A DNA stretch of 64,000 nt from Metopolophium dirhodum. Lineage: Eukaryota; Arthropoda; Insecta; Hemiptera; Aphididae. The stretch is from the NCBI RefSeq assembly GCF_019925205.1, contig NC_083560.1, forward strand, positions 97,120,083-97,184,082, given 5' to 3'. Position numbers and translations under genes: made by a program. This document shows, piece after piece, positions 1 through 8,712 of the stretch. Every line of letters starts with the position of its first letter. Position 1 is the stretch's first letter. A model generated the notes under the pieces. It saw only the letters and a list, made by a program, of their open reading frames with translations. It was not told where the DNA came from and did not search any database.

Positions 1-164
1 TAAATGCTGAAAAACACGAAAGGAGCAAACGCATAGAACGTGTACAAGAAACTGTGACACACTGAACACCGTTGACAACGGCGGCAGCTGCAGCTGGTGT
101 ACGACAAGGTCGTATCGATAACAAAGGGATAATAGCCATCTATTCAATAGATATATACGATTAT

Positions 165-690
165 TTGATCGTTTTCAAAAAAACCTACACAGTACTCCAA
201 ATGTAGACATACAGTAGATATTTCTGATTTATATCAATAAGCGTTTATTTCGTGATTTTCGGATATTTGATCGTTTTCAAAAAAACCTACACCGTACTCC
301 AAATGTAGACATACAGTAGATATTTCTGAATTATATCAATAAGCGTTTATTTCGTGATTTTCGGCTATTTGATCGTTTTCAAAAAAACCTACACCGTACT
401 CCAAATGTAGACATACAGTAGATATTTCTGAATTATATCAATAAGCGTTTATTTGGTGATTTTCGGCTATTTGAATAAATCTACACCGTACTCCAAATAT
501 AGACATACAGTAGATATTTCTGAATTATATCAATAAGCGTTTATTTCGTGATTTTCGGCTATTTGATCGTTTTCAAAAAAACCTACACCGTACTCCAAAT
601 GTAGACATACAGTAGATATTTCTGAATTATATCAATAAGCGTTTATTTCGTGATTTTCGGCTATTTGAATAAATCTACACCGTCATAACA
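165..690. repeat. 102-bp tandem repeat, about 5-6 units
   Basis: Units begin near 167, 269, 371, 473, 565 and 667, giving a period of 102 bp except for one shortened 92-bp unit. Each unit contains the strings cctacaccgtactccaaatg and ataagcgtttatttcgtgat. The fourth and the last units start with a shorter variant (gaataaatctacacc) in place of the gatcgttttcaaaaaaacc start. There is no coding potential. This is a satellite-like array in the left, host-like flank. Confidence 0.9.
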
Positions 691-766
691 ATAAATATAT
701 GCGTCATACGATATTTAATAATAATATATGTTTATTTTTAATTTCACACTCAACGTTGATAGTAGT

Positions 767-940
767 AATTACTGATAAGGAGATTTATACACCGCACACG
801 TTACGGATAATCGTTATCACTAATGAGGAGTTAATTACTGATAAGGTTACGGTAGTTGCATCAGATGCTGATAGTAGGAGTTAATTACTGATAAGGAGAT
901 TTATACACCGCACACGTTACGGATAATCATTATCACTAAT
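767..940. repeat. 58-bp direct repeat pair
   Basis: The segment at 767-824 recurs at 883-940, an offset of 116 bp, with a single visible difference (tcgttatc versus tcattatc). A partial variant, ending in ataaggttacgg, lies between the two copies. Noncoding. Confidence 0.85.
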
Positions 941-951
941 TAACTGATGGT

Positions 952-1296
952 GCGGAGGGTGCGGAGGGTGCGGGGATCAGCGGTCTGAACTCCCCAAATG
1001 ATACTACTCGCTTCAATGTATGACAAAACGTTGGTGTTATACACTAGGTACACTATTTGCATTGTCACAACTAATTTTTTACTAATCACTAACTTACAAT
1101 TAACTTACTCGCTCATGTTACACTTACTTTATACTACATACTTACCATAGACACTACACTTTACATAATGTATAACTTATTTCAATTTCGTTACTGCTGT
1201 CTCGCGGAGGGTGCGGAGGGTGCGGAGGGTGCGGAGGGTGCGGAGGGTGCGGAGGGTGCGGGGATCAGCGGTCTGAACTCCCCAAATGATACTACT
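952..1296. repeat. 9-bp minisatellite with a common tail, two clusters
   Basis: The 9-mer gcggagggt is repeated twice from 952 and about six times from 1204. Both runs end in gcgggg and are followed by the same 40-bp tail (containing atcagcggtctgaactcccc). A whole element seems to have been duplicated, with the 9-mer count then expanding in one copy. The intervening 200 bp is AT-rich and noncoding. Confidence 0.85.
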
Positions 1297-1849
1297 GAAG
1301 CGTAATGACGCTAGTATATGTAATTGCTGACCAACAATTATTGGGATAGAGAACCAGCACTTGACATCAATCAGAAACTTATGTAGCATAGTATATATTA
1401 AAAAGCAGTGTATGTAAAGAATTTTCCGGTTACCTACCAAGTATATCAATACTTTTAAGAGAAATTAATCTGTATCCGTAACTGAAAATGAACAAAATAA
1501 AATTAACTTTTAATTTGTGACTGAACATTGTTAATATATTTAGGAAATAATGTGTTGTGATTGCGAATAAGAATTTATCTTTTTCTAGTTACTTATTAAA
1601 GTAAGTATTTGTAACTAATTGAAAATGTATGAATGCAAACAAAGTAAAAAATACACAACCAAAATGTATACCTAGTTTAAGTAGGCAGGTAAATCTACAC
1701 TGTGATAAGGTTAATCAAATAGTGTAATTAATTATAACAATTGGTAATTGGAATAATGACATGCGTACTTGCTAGCCGATTTTGAGAAACTAAATGTCAA
1801 TGTGAACATGATTTGTCTATAGTGTAGTGTAATGCAAATGTGAATTGTT

Positions 1850-2470
1850 CAGTAAAATTAATTAAATATATTACCTACTCAAAAGCCTGTGCGAATGGAT
1901 TGATGTCCCGTAACAGCCCGTCTAAGTCTTCGAGTACACTTGGCAATAGACGGTGTGCGGCAGGCAGTAATTGCTGCTGGTCCCTACGAATCCGGTTTGC
2001 CTCGCCGGATTCGACGAAATACAGCTGGCAGAATCTGCGTTGGATAGGATCGTTCCCGATCAAGTCATTACTTATTGTCCAATATCCCTGCCCATGAACA
2101 GTGAACACATTCGGTCCCCGACCTGGCAAGCGCCGTGTGTTTGAGGTCGGTGGAGAAAGCAGCAAATGCCAAAGTGTTGTTATACCGGCGGATGTTATTT
2201 CGGTAGTGTCTACCTTCTACCGAATCTTCAACCAACAACCTCTGTAGTAAATGCGGTGCAGGTGTCAACACACGCGGTCCTGAAACGGCCATCAGACCGT
2301 TATTGCAGCATGTAGAAAAATGATTCGGGCTTGTTTCCTCGCACTTAAAGTGGCGGACCCTACAATACTACTGTCCACATTTCCGTCGGCGACAAAATGC
2401 ATTCTCACTCTCCTTGGAAGCAACTGAGTATCTCTGCCGGGAGCGTTTTCTCCAGCCCACACTTCTCGCA
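1850..2470 (-). pseudogene. Helitron Rep/helicase-like remnant
   Basis: Three overlapping minus-strand frames read in order like the N-terminal region of a Helitron replicase. First, around 2460-2290, comes a piece ending in a cysteine/histidine-poor basic stretch. Next, around 2290-2095, comes a segment with the NNIRRYNNTLAFAAF signature. The last piece, around 2130-1875, contains HGQGYW, CQLYF and the LLRDINPFAQAF ending typical of the Helitron_like_N region. Frame changes near 2290 and 2100-2130 break it, so it is a decayed fragment. The assignment rests on motif order, not a database search. It supports a host (arthropod) origin for the left flank. Confidence 0.65.
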
Positions 2471-2721
2471 TTGTTCTGTAACAAAGTAACACGGTTTTCT
2501 GATTTATTTTACAAAATTGAAATTGATTAATCCTTGTGTAGGTACATGTTTGTAGCGCATACATTGGTGTATTGTTGATGTTCTCAGAAGTGTCAACAAC
2601 AGAGTCTTATTTAATTGATGCTCACACATAATGTCAACAAAAGTAATGTGGTGGTGTAAAAAAATGAAAAAGAGTAGCATAATGCAAAATGTATTACAAT
2701 GTAGAATACAAAGTGTTTTGT

Positions 2722-2931
2722 TTAAATACACTGAGTTGAAGTGTATTTAAGTACATAAGAAACACAAACAAAAGTAATCCGTAGAATGTCAATACATTTT
2801 GTAAAATTATACACACATTCTCGAAGACCGTCGTAACCGTCTAATTCTACAGAAAGTGTATGCAAAACTGTTTCACACGTAGAAATATCTAAATCGTCGT
2901 CGTCGTCTCCGTGATTTTCTTTAATTTTCAT
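2722..2931 (-). CDS. possible small viral ORF or gene fragment
   Basis: A 69-codon frame starting at an ATG, with a run of aspartates near residues 9-13 (GAC repeats, as in several viral proteins in the window) and a hydrophobic C-terminal half. It lies between the Helitron remnant and the first long viral gene. It may be the truncated end of a viral gene at the junction, or a chance frame. No family recognised. Confidence 0.3.
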   Translation of the reverse strand: MKIKENHGDDDDDLDISTCETVLHTLSVELDGYDGLRECVYNFTKCIDILRITFVCVSYVLKYTSTQCI

Positions 2932-3173
2932 TTTTAATTCCGAAATCTTTAATTTTCAACTATATAATATATAAATATTAACAAACTGAACATTTTTTTT
3001 TACTCAATTTCAAAATCTTTAACGGTCAACTATATAAACAAACTGAATATAGTGTTAATAATTCAGTTAACGCTGAACGGCCGATCTGTGCAAATCTACT
3101 TAATAAATTTGTAAAAGAAAAATATAATTATTTATAATTAAAAATAGTTGTTTTTATATTACAAACCAAAATA

Positions 3174-4667
3174 ATGCAAAACTATCATAATAACAACAAC
3201 AACAACAACAACAACAACCAACAGCAGGTATACGACAATATACCGTCGGCATCACAATTGCAATCTCAACAACATTTACAACAACATCATATTTTAAACC
3301 AACAATTACAGCACCAAAATGTATTACCGCCCATACCCGTAGGACAACACTCGCAGCAGCAACAGCAGCAACAACAACATCGACAAATATCAAATGTTCA
3401 AAATTTACAACAACAATGTGTTACGGACAACATGTTTGTCAGTCCACCTATCATACCGCCACATTATGATTCTATGACAAGTAAAGGAAAACGGATTTTG
3501 GCTTCGGTGGGTTACCAGCAAGGTGACGAACTCAATGACATTGGTTCAATGGAAAAAACCAAAGACGATTCCGGAACGGCATTATCGGTTGAAGGTATTA
3601 CATCGATAAATGTGTCGGCCGTTAAAGACATGTTTACCACAGAATATTACAACGATTTGAGTATTTTTAAAAATATGAATTTAATGGACTCTGAGAGTTT
3701 AGATGAATTTTATTCGTACTATGATTCTATAATAGAAAATCCAGACATAAGTAGTACAATGTTTTTGACAATGTATCGCGAGAAATATAATGATTTATTT
3801 GAAAAATATCCAAGTATGGAATCGTACATGTTATTTGTGATAATGGGTATTGCTAACAATAGTTTTGAATATTTGAAAAAAAATTTCGGAACCGATAGTT
3901 CGGCCGTAAGCAATTTTATTATACGAAATTCTAATAATTTGTCAAAATTCGGACGAATGAGAAAAAACGGTAAACTGTCGACAGAAACAACTGTCGATGA
4001 ACAGCAACCACAATTGTCGTCAAATAATAACGATACCAATAATTCGGGTAAAAGAAATGTTTCAGTGTTAGATCCCGAACATCCGATGTTGTCGACAACA
4101 TATTATATACAAAAACGAATATTGTTCAACATTGGCGAAATATCAAAATTTATTTTACCGTTGGATTTTTCGATATCCGAAGCTGTGGCAAAAATGGCAA
4201 ACATAAAAATATATTCTAAACCGCATAAACGTGACGTAAAAGGAGCAGAAATACGGTTTTCAATACCCGTACTATGTCGACTAAACAAACGGTCGGTTGT
4301 AAATTATGTTTATAACGTAGTCGACAGTGCGGATAAAATTTTAGAATTTATTTCAAAATGTTGCGGACACACAGCTAAACACATAAACACTTCGGCCAAA
4401 CAACTTCAAACGTATGCAAAACTCACAGACGTACGTACGACACAAAATACAGAATTTGCCGCAGAATTTATGTTTGCAGTTATACCGATGTTTTCGGTTT
4501 ATATGTTGGACGATCAAGTGATAGTCGGTCGTTGTTTTGCCGAGACAATGTTTTGTTTGAGTAACGCCGAGAGAAAAGCTGCGACAGAAACACAACCCAC
4601 GAATGAAAATCCAAGAGCTTTTGAGGAATTGAACAAATATTATTCGGCTATAGAAAAAACTCTATAA
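3174..4667 (+). CDS. uncharacterised viral protein with poly-N/Q N-terminus (497 aa)
   Basis: The first 85 residues or so are dominated by asparagine and glutamine runs encoded by AAC and CAG/CAA repeats. The rest is a compact, probably helical globular protein of about 400 residues with no transmembrane segment or catalytic motif that I recognise. The ATG at 3174 is the first of the frame and follows an AT-rich leader. No gene overlaps it on the same strand, and the next viral gene (4857) is co-directional. The low-complexity head looks like repeat expansion added to a conserved core. A structural or DNA-associated role is possible but is guesswork. It is the leftmost long viral frame in the window. 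Confidence 0.75.
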   Translation: MQNYHNNNNNNNNNNQQQVYDNIPSASQLQSQQHLQQHHILNQQLQHQNVLPPIPVGQHSQQQQQQQQHRQISNVQNLQQQCVTDNMFVSPPIIPPHYDSMTSKGKRILASVGYQQGDELNDIGSMEKTKDDSGTALSVEGITSINVSAVKDMFTTEYYNDLSIFKNMNLMDSESLDEFYSYYDSIIENPDISSTMFLTMYREKYNDLFEKYPSMESYMLFVIMGIANNSFEYLKKNFGTDSSAVSNFIIRNSNNLSKFGRMRKNGKLSTETTVDEQQPQLSSNNNDTNNSGKRNVSVLDPEHPMLSTTYYIQKRILFNIGEISKFILPLDFSISEAVAKMANIKIYSKPHKRDVKGAEIRFSIPVLCRLNKRSVVNYVYNVVDSADKILEFISKCCGHTAKHINTSAKQLQTYAKLTDVRTTQNTEFAAEFMFAVIPMFSVYMLDDQVIVGRCFAETMFCLSNAERKAATETQPTNENPRAFEELNKYYSAIEKTL

Positions 4668-4699
4668 AACATTGTTTATATATATATATACGTTTGTAA

Positions 4700-4724
4700 C
4701 ACACACACACACACACACACACAA
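4700..4724. repeat. CA-dinucleotide microsatellite
   Basis: A run of about 12 ca units downstream of the 497-residue gene, next to a TA run at 4678-4690. Noncoding. Confidence 0.8.
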
Positions 4725-4856
4725 ATACAATGATGAAAATTAAAAAAAAATTGATTTTGAAGCAATATAGTAATATAGTATCGTAAAAAAAAAATTGTAC
4801 GTTTTTTCTGATAAGCTAATTATTTAAATTTGTCAAATAAACGTGATAAAAAAAAT

Positions 4857-5081
4857 ATGGCAAATTCTGTAACGCCCGGTGGTCAACTTTTGTTAACCGA
4901 CGAACCTTGTATAAGAATACCTTATGTTTTAGGTATAGTCGTAGGTATAATTGTGGTTTTTGTTTTAATCATTTGGATAATGATGAGAGTAAAATCAGCA
5001 ATATACGTATTGAATAATGTACCCGAAAAGAAAGAAGAAGAAAAAGAAGAGAAAAAATCATCAGAGATACCAAAAGCATAA
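4857..5081 (+). CDS. small single-span membrane protein resembling the ODV-E66 anchor
   Basis: 74 codons from the ATG at 4857; an upstream in-frame TTG at 4830 is less likely. Residues about 20-45 form one strong transmembrane segment preceded by EPCIRIPYVLGIVV and followed by basic residues and a Lys/Glu-rich tail. The pre-membrane motif closely matches the start of the ODV-E66-like protein at 29183-28608 (REKCIRLPIVLGIVV), so the two genes share an N-terminal module. In baculoviruses the ODV-E66 N-terminal hydrophobic region directs proteins to the inner nuclear membrane, so this may be a second protein sorted the same way. An ATAAG late-promoter-like motif lies at 4811-4815. Confidence 0.65.
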   Translation: MANSVTPGGQLLLTDEPCIRIPYVLGIVVGIIVVFVLIIWIMMRVKSAIYVLNNVPEKKEEEKEEKKSSEIPKA

Positions 5082-5396
5082 TCAACACATCATTACAACT
5101 CAATATTGTAAAATATAAAATTTTTTTATTAAATAAATTGTATATACGTATTATAACATTATATATTTTTAAATTTTATACTAAATAGTTAAACATTTTT
5201 GTTCAACATTTAATAAAAATCATTTTTTTATTTTAATAAAATATTTTACAAAAACAAAAAAAAAATAAACAATATTTAATTAAATTATGAATACGACAGA
5301 TATTATATTATGTATTTTATCAAAACATGATAAATGACGACATTTTAATATTAAAAAAAAATACAATACCGGAATTGCCGGTGTTAAAAGTTAACG

Positions 5397-6641
5397 TTAT
5401 TCAAATGCGCACAATTTACAAGTAAATCGTTTTTCTTTTAAACATTTATTCATATTTAAATCATTAGGTATGCATGATAGTCCTACCCAACGACAACACC
5501 GATAACAATGTAACCATTCGGTTTTTACGTGATTATCATATAAATTACTACAATATAAACACATATATAACAACGCGTTTGAATTTTTAATAGTTAATTG
5601 TTTTAAAAAAATCCTGTATTCCGAAGGATTAAATTCGTCGTTAATCGTAACTATTTTTGAATCCGATTCTATTTGTTTCAAACGAACAATCATCATTTGT
5701 ACATAATATAAAACATAAACTCCACAATTATAATTATCTGTTTGTATTGGAATTTTTAACGCACTATTCATAGGTTCCAAGTACAATTCCGGAAAGTTAT
5801 TGTTCTTGAGCAATGTAGACGTTTCCAAAGTGTGGACACGATTAATAAACATACAAGTATGCGCTATCATGCTCATAATACTGTTGAAAAATTTTCGATT
5901 TTTAGCGTATGGATTTTTAGGGTCTATAATCGTGCAAGTTAACTGTTTGTAATTTAAAAAAGCTATAATCCAATGAATTCGGTCGATATTTATTGGAACA
6001 ATGAGGACAGTGTCTTCGTGTATTATAAACTTTTCGCTGTTTATCCAAGGATCTGGTGTTTGTTTTGCGGATAAAAACGCTGAAATCAATCCGCACGACA
6101 ATGTTGCAAATGAAAACTTTTCTATTTCCGATGACGTATTTTGTAAACTTGAAACGTTAATAAATATATCTATGCACGTGTCTATGATAAAATTATTTAA
6201 CCAATTGTAATTTGTCAAAGTATCAAAATCGTCTATATTCAAAGTTTTCGTCGAAAAATCTATGACAGACTGATGATTTTTTTTTTCTTGTTGTTTTTGT
6301 CGTCGTAGTCGTTCTAAAGATATTAAATCGTGACATGTATCGTACACAGTCATTGTGTATTTTTTTTGAATCGGCATATCGATATTTTTATAATAATTAA
6401 TATCTTTTGGAAGACCATTATGCGAATATAGCGGAATTTTAGCAGAAACGTTCACGTTAAACGGTTCGGAATACATTATATTTTTTAACGCCATTTTATG
6501 TTTAGAATTATACGTATTACGTGCCAATCTTTGTGGCGTAGAAACAATACAATCATGATATAATATCAACGAATATGATATAACGACTATACAAGAAATT
6601 ATTATCGATAATAGTATTAATACACTCGTATATTTTTTCAT
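5397..6641 (-). CDS. membrane-anchored Ulp1/C48-like cysteine protease with PHD-like zinc finger
   Basis: 414 residues. Residues about 6-27 are a transmembrane or signal-anchor segment. A Ulp1-type protease domain spans roughly 138-350: the YNWLNNFIID entry motif (residues 145-154), catalytic His223 in RIHWIIAFLN, Asp240 in TIIDPKNP, and Gln300 with Cys306 in IQTDNYNCGVYV. The C-terminus (361-411) has C-x2-C, HC-x2-CC, C390 and C-x2-C spaced like a PHD finger, with Gly-Leu-Ser where the usual W-F-H motif has its histidine. All catalytic residues are present, so activity on SUMO/ubiquitin-like or viral precursor proteins is plausible. It is divergent from the RING gene at 6986. I know of no standard baculovirus counterpart. 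Confidence 0.75.
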   Translation of the reverse strand: MKKYTSVLILLSIIISCIVVISYSLILYHDCIVSTPQRLARNTYNSKHKMALKNIMYSEPFNVNVSAKIPLYSHNGLPKDINYYKNIDMPIQKKYTMTVYDTCHDLISLERLRRQKQQEKKNHQSVIDFSTKTLNIDDFDTLTNYNWLNNFIIDTCIDIFINVSSLQNTSSEIEKFSFATLSCGLISAFLSAKQTPDPWINSEKFIIHEDTVLIVPINIDRIHWIIAFLNYKQLTCTIIDPKNPYAKNRKFFNSIMSMIAHTCMFINRVHTLETSTLLKNNNFPELYLEPMNSALKIPIQTDNYNCGVYVLYYVQMMIVRLKQIESDSKIVTINDEFNPSEYRIFLKQLTIKNSNALLYMCLYCSNLYDNHVKTEWLHCYRCCRWVGLSCIPNDLNMNKCLKEKRFTCKLCAFE

Positions 6642-6842
6642 TGTTGTGGAAAAACAATCAATTAAAGAGTTTACAATTATTATTATAATTTTATATTACT
6701 AAAACCCTACCAGTACTTTAATCTTTTTTTGTTATTGTGCGAGGGGAGGGGCATCAGTATACACACATATATATATATACGAGTGTGGGTATGTGCGTAC
6801 GTAACACAAGTTTCTTTTTTTTTTTTGTATATAAACAGCTGA

Positions 6843-6884
6843 AGAGACTTTATAAATATTATTGTCAAAGAAAATAAAGTCTCT
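6843..6884. promoter_or_regulatory. 11-bp perfect inverted repeat in a divergent promoter region
   Basis: AGAGACTTTAT (6843-6853) and its exact reverse complement (6874-6884) are separated by 20 bp, in the 344-bp region between two divergent genes (starts 6641 minus, 6986 plus). The outer AGAGAC/GTCTCT arms are the same hexamers as in the hr-like palindromes at 29.8-31.2 kb. It could be a protein-binding site or an RNA hairpin in the RING gene leader. Confidence 0.55.
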
Positions 6885-6985
6885 CAAACCTTATAAGTTG
6901 CGTTTTTAAACGCGGTACATTTAAAATTACAAATAGTTGATATTAATTTACATTTTAAAAACAACGATAAGTATTATTTTTAAAA

Positions 6986-8320
6986 ATGAATTTAAACAAT
7001 ACAACTACAAATGATTCATCAATCGAACCTACAACGATTGCAAATACTACTACTACTACAACAACAACAACAACAACAATTGCTGTTATTCCAACGGTCG
7101 TAAACAATAACGGTATTTTGGCTGGTGTTTCGAAAATTATGGTAAATAATAAATTAAAACGTACTCGTCAAAGCTTTTTAGTAAAACCGTATTCAACTAA
7201 ACCGTATCCTATGGCTAAAGAAAAAAAAGAATTTTCTTCCGACCGATTTAAACATTCAACAAGATTAAATATTTTGAAAAATTTTTTAATAAAACTCGAT
7301 AATCATAAGAAAAACAATTCAAATGAAAATCGTTCGGTGTCTAAAAAAAAGGTAATAGAGAATTGGACGGTCAACGATCAAACACTATTTTTTGAAGAAA
7401 ATCCAAATTTGTTAAGATTTAAGAATTTTCAAAAATTTATAACAAATTTTGATATTTCAAAAGTTGAAAATCATGTAACCAGCAGTGTATGGTTTTTGAA
7501 TGCAAATTTTTGTCCTGTATGCATGGATTCAAATATTGTAAAAAAGTTTTCTAAAATCAATCATTGTCAACACATCATATGCAAAGAATGTTTAGACAAT
7601 ATAATATCTCTTAGTACGACGGTTTTAAGCACTTGTCCACAATGTCGAGGCGATATAACAAGTTACGAAACGTATGACGCAGATAGAGCAAGTTTAGAGT
7701 ATAAAATAAACGTATCCCCTGTTCGTAACTTTTCTTTAAAAAAACATCTCATAATACCTTCGACAATTAGAAGTTATAATACCGATTTATTTTCGTTTGA
7801 ACCAATATCCATAATCCCAGAAAATTTTACTGCAAATTCGTTACAACTTCGAGCCGTTGGATTTTTATTGATTAATGAAATAATTCAAAAATTTGCAGAA
7901 ATATTGTTAAAATTGTGTAATTGTACGGTACGTAATGTAAAATTTATATTACAAAGAATAAAAAATCTATTCAAATCTCCAAAAATGGCAGTAAACGTTT
8001 ATATATTAGCTGACGAACAATTTTATAGAAAATTTCCCGTAAACGTCGTCCCCTTTATGCGAGCTTTTATGTGGGTTCTTAACCATAAAATAATTCTAAA
8101 TTATTACAATAAAACTGTCGGTGGAATTGTATATAATTTAATAAATGTTCGTGAAGAATTTATACATGTACACAATTGGTTAGTAGATTTTTCAAGAATA
8201 GACCGAGTGCGAACGTTAAACGATAAATTGAAATCTTTTCGCGCACAAGACATACCTCTTTCGATATTAAGACCGGATAATATTATTGATAATTATTTAA
8301 TGAATATACATAATTTATAA
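6986..8320 (+). CDS. RING-finger protein (444 aa)
   Basis: The N-terminus is low complexity, with a run of eleven threonines (residues 21-31), followed by a basic stretch. A complete C3HC4 RING lies at residues 176-220: C176-x2-C179, C194-x-H196-x2-C199-x2-C202, C217-x2-C220. The 220 residues after it are helix-rich and without an obvious domain. RING proteins of large insect viruses are usually E3 ubiquitin ligases acting on host defence or viral turnover; no BIR domain is visible, so this is not a typical IAP. An ATAAG motif lies at 6967-6971, just upstream of the ATG. Confidence 0.75.
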   Translation: MNLNNTTTNDSSIEPTTIANTTTTTTTTTTTIAVIPTVVNNNGILAGVSKIMVNNKLKRTRQSFLVKPYSTKPYPMAKEKKEFSSDRFKHSTRLNILKNFLIKLDNHKKNNSNENRSVSKKKVIENWTVNDQTLFFEENPNLLRFKNFQKFITNFDISKVENHVTSSVWFLNANFCPVCMDSNIVKKFSKINHCQHIICKECLDNIISLSTTVLSTCPQCRGDITSYETYDADRASLEYKINVSPVRNFSLKKHLIIPSTIRSYNTDLFSFEPISIIPENFTANSLQLRAVGFLLINEIIQKFAEILLKLCNCTVRNVKFILQRIKNLFKSPKMAVNVYILADEQFYRKFPVNVVPFMRAFMWVLNHKIILNYYNKTVGGIVYNLINVREEFIHVHNWLVDFSRIDRVRTLNDKLKSFRAQDIPLSILRPDNIIDNYLMNIHNL

Positions 8321-8355
8321 TATTTTTATGTTTGTATTTTTTTTTTTTTGTTAAA

Positions 8356-8391
8356 CGTATATAGTAACGTATATAGTAACGTAATAGTAAC
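8356..8391. repeat. 12-bp tandem repeat, three units
   Basis: The string acgtatatagta is repeated twice, followed by a third, shortened copy (acgtaatagta). It lies in the AT-rich, gene-free 392 bp between the RING gene and the 1336-residue gene, which otherwise holds only poly-T tracts and a TA microsatellite near 8545-8566. Confidence 0.7.
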
Positions 8392-8712
8392 GTTTTTATT
8401 TTGTTTAAATTTTATTTTTTTTTTTAGAAAATATGATTGTAATATATTGTACTTTTTTTTTATAAAACACAAATAAAAATTAATAATAAAGATCTGTAAA
8501 AAGTTGTATTTTTTTCGTTATTGTTTAGTAAAAAAAAAAAATTATATATATATATATATATATATAATGTACAATATGTTTGTAACACGTTGATTTATTA
8601 GAAATAAAACGTATAATTATATCGCTTTATTCAGAATATAGTAGTATTGAAATAATAAAGGTAAAAAATTTTAATGAGTATTACGTAAACAGTACTACTA
8701 ATTAGCAAAATA

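Noticed and set aside
3154..3393. Minus-strand frame opposite the poly-N/Q region
   Set aside because: Shadow of the AAC/CAG repeats of the 497-residue gene.
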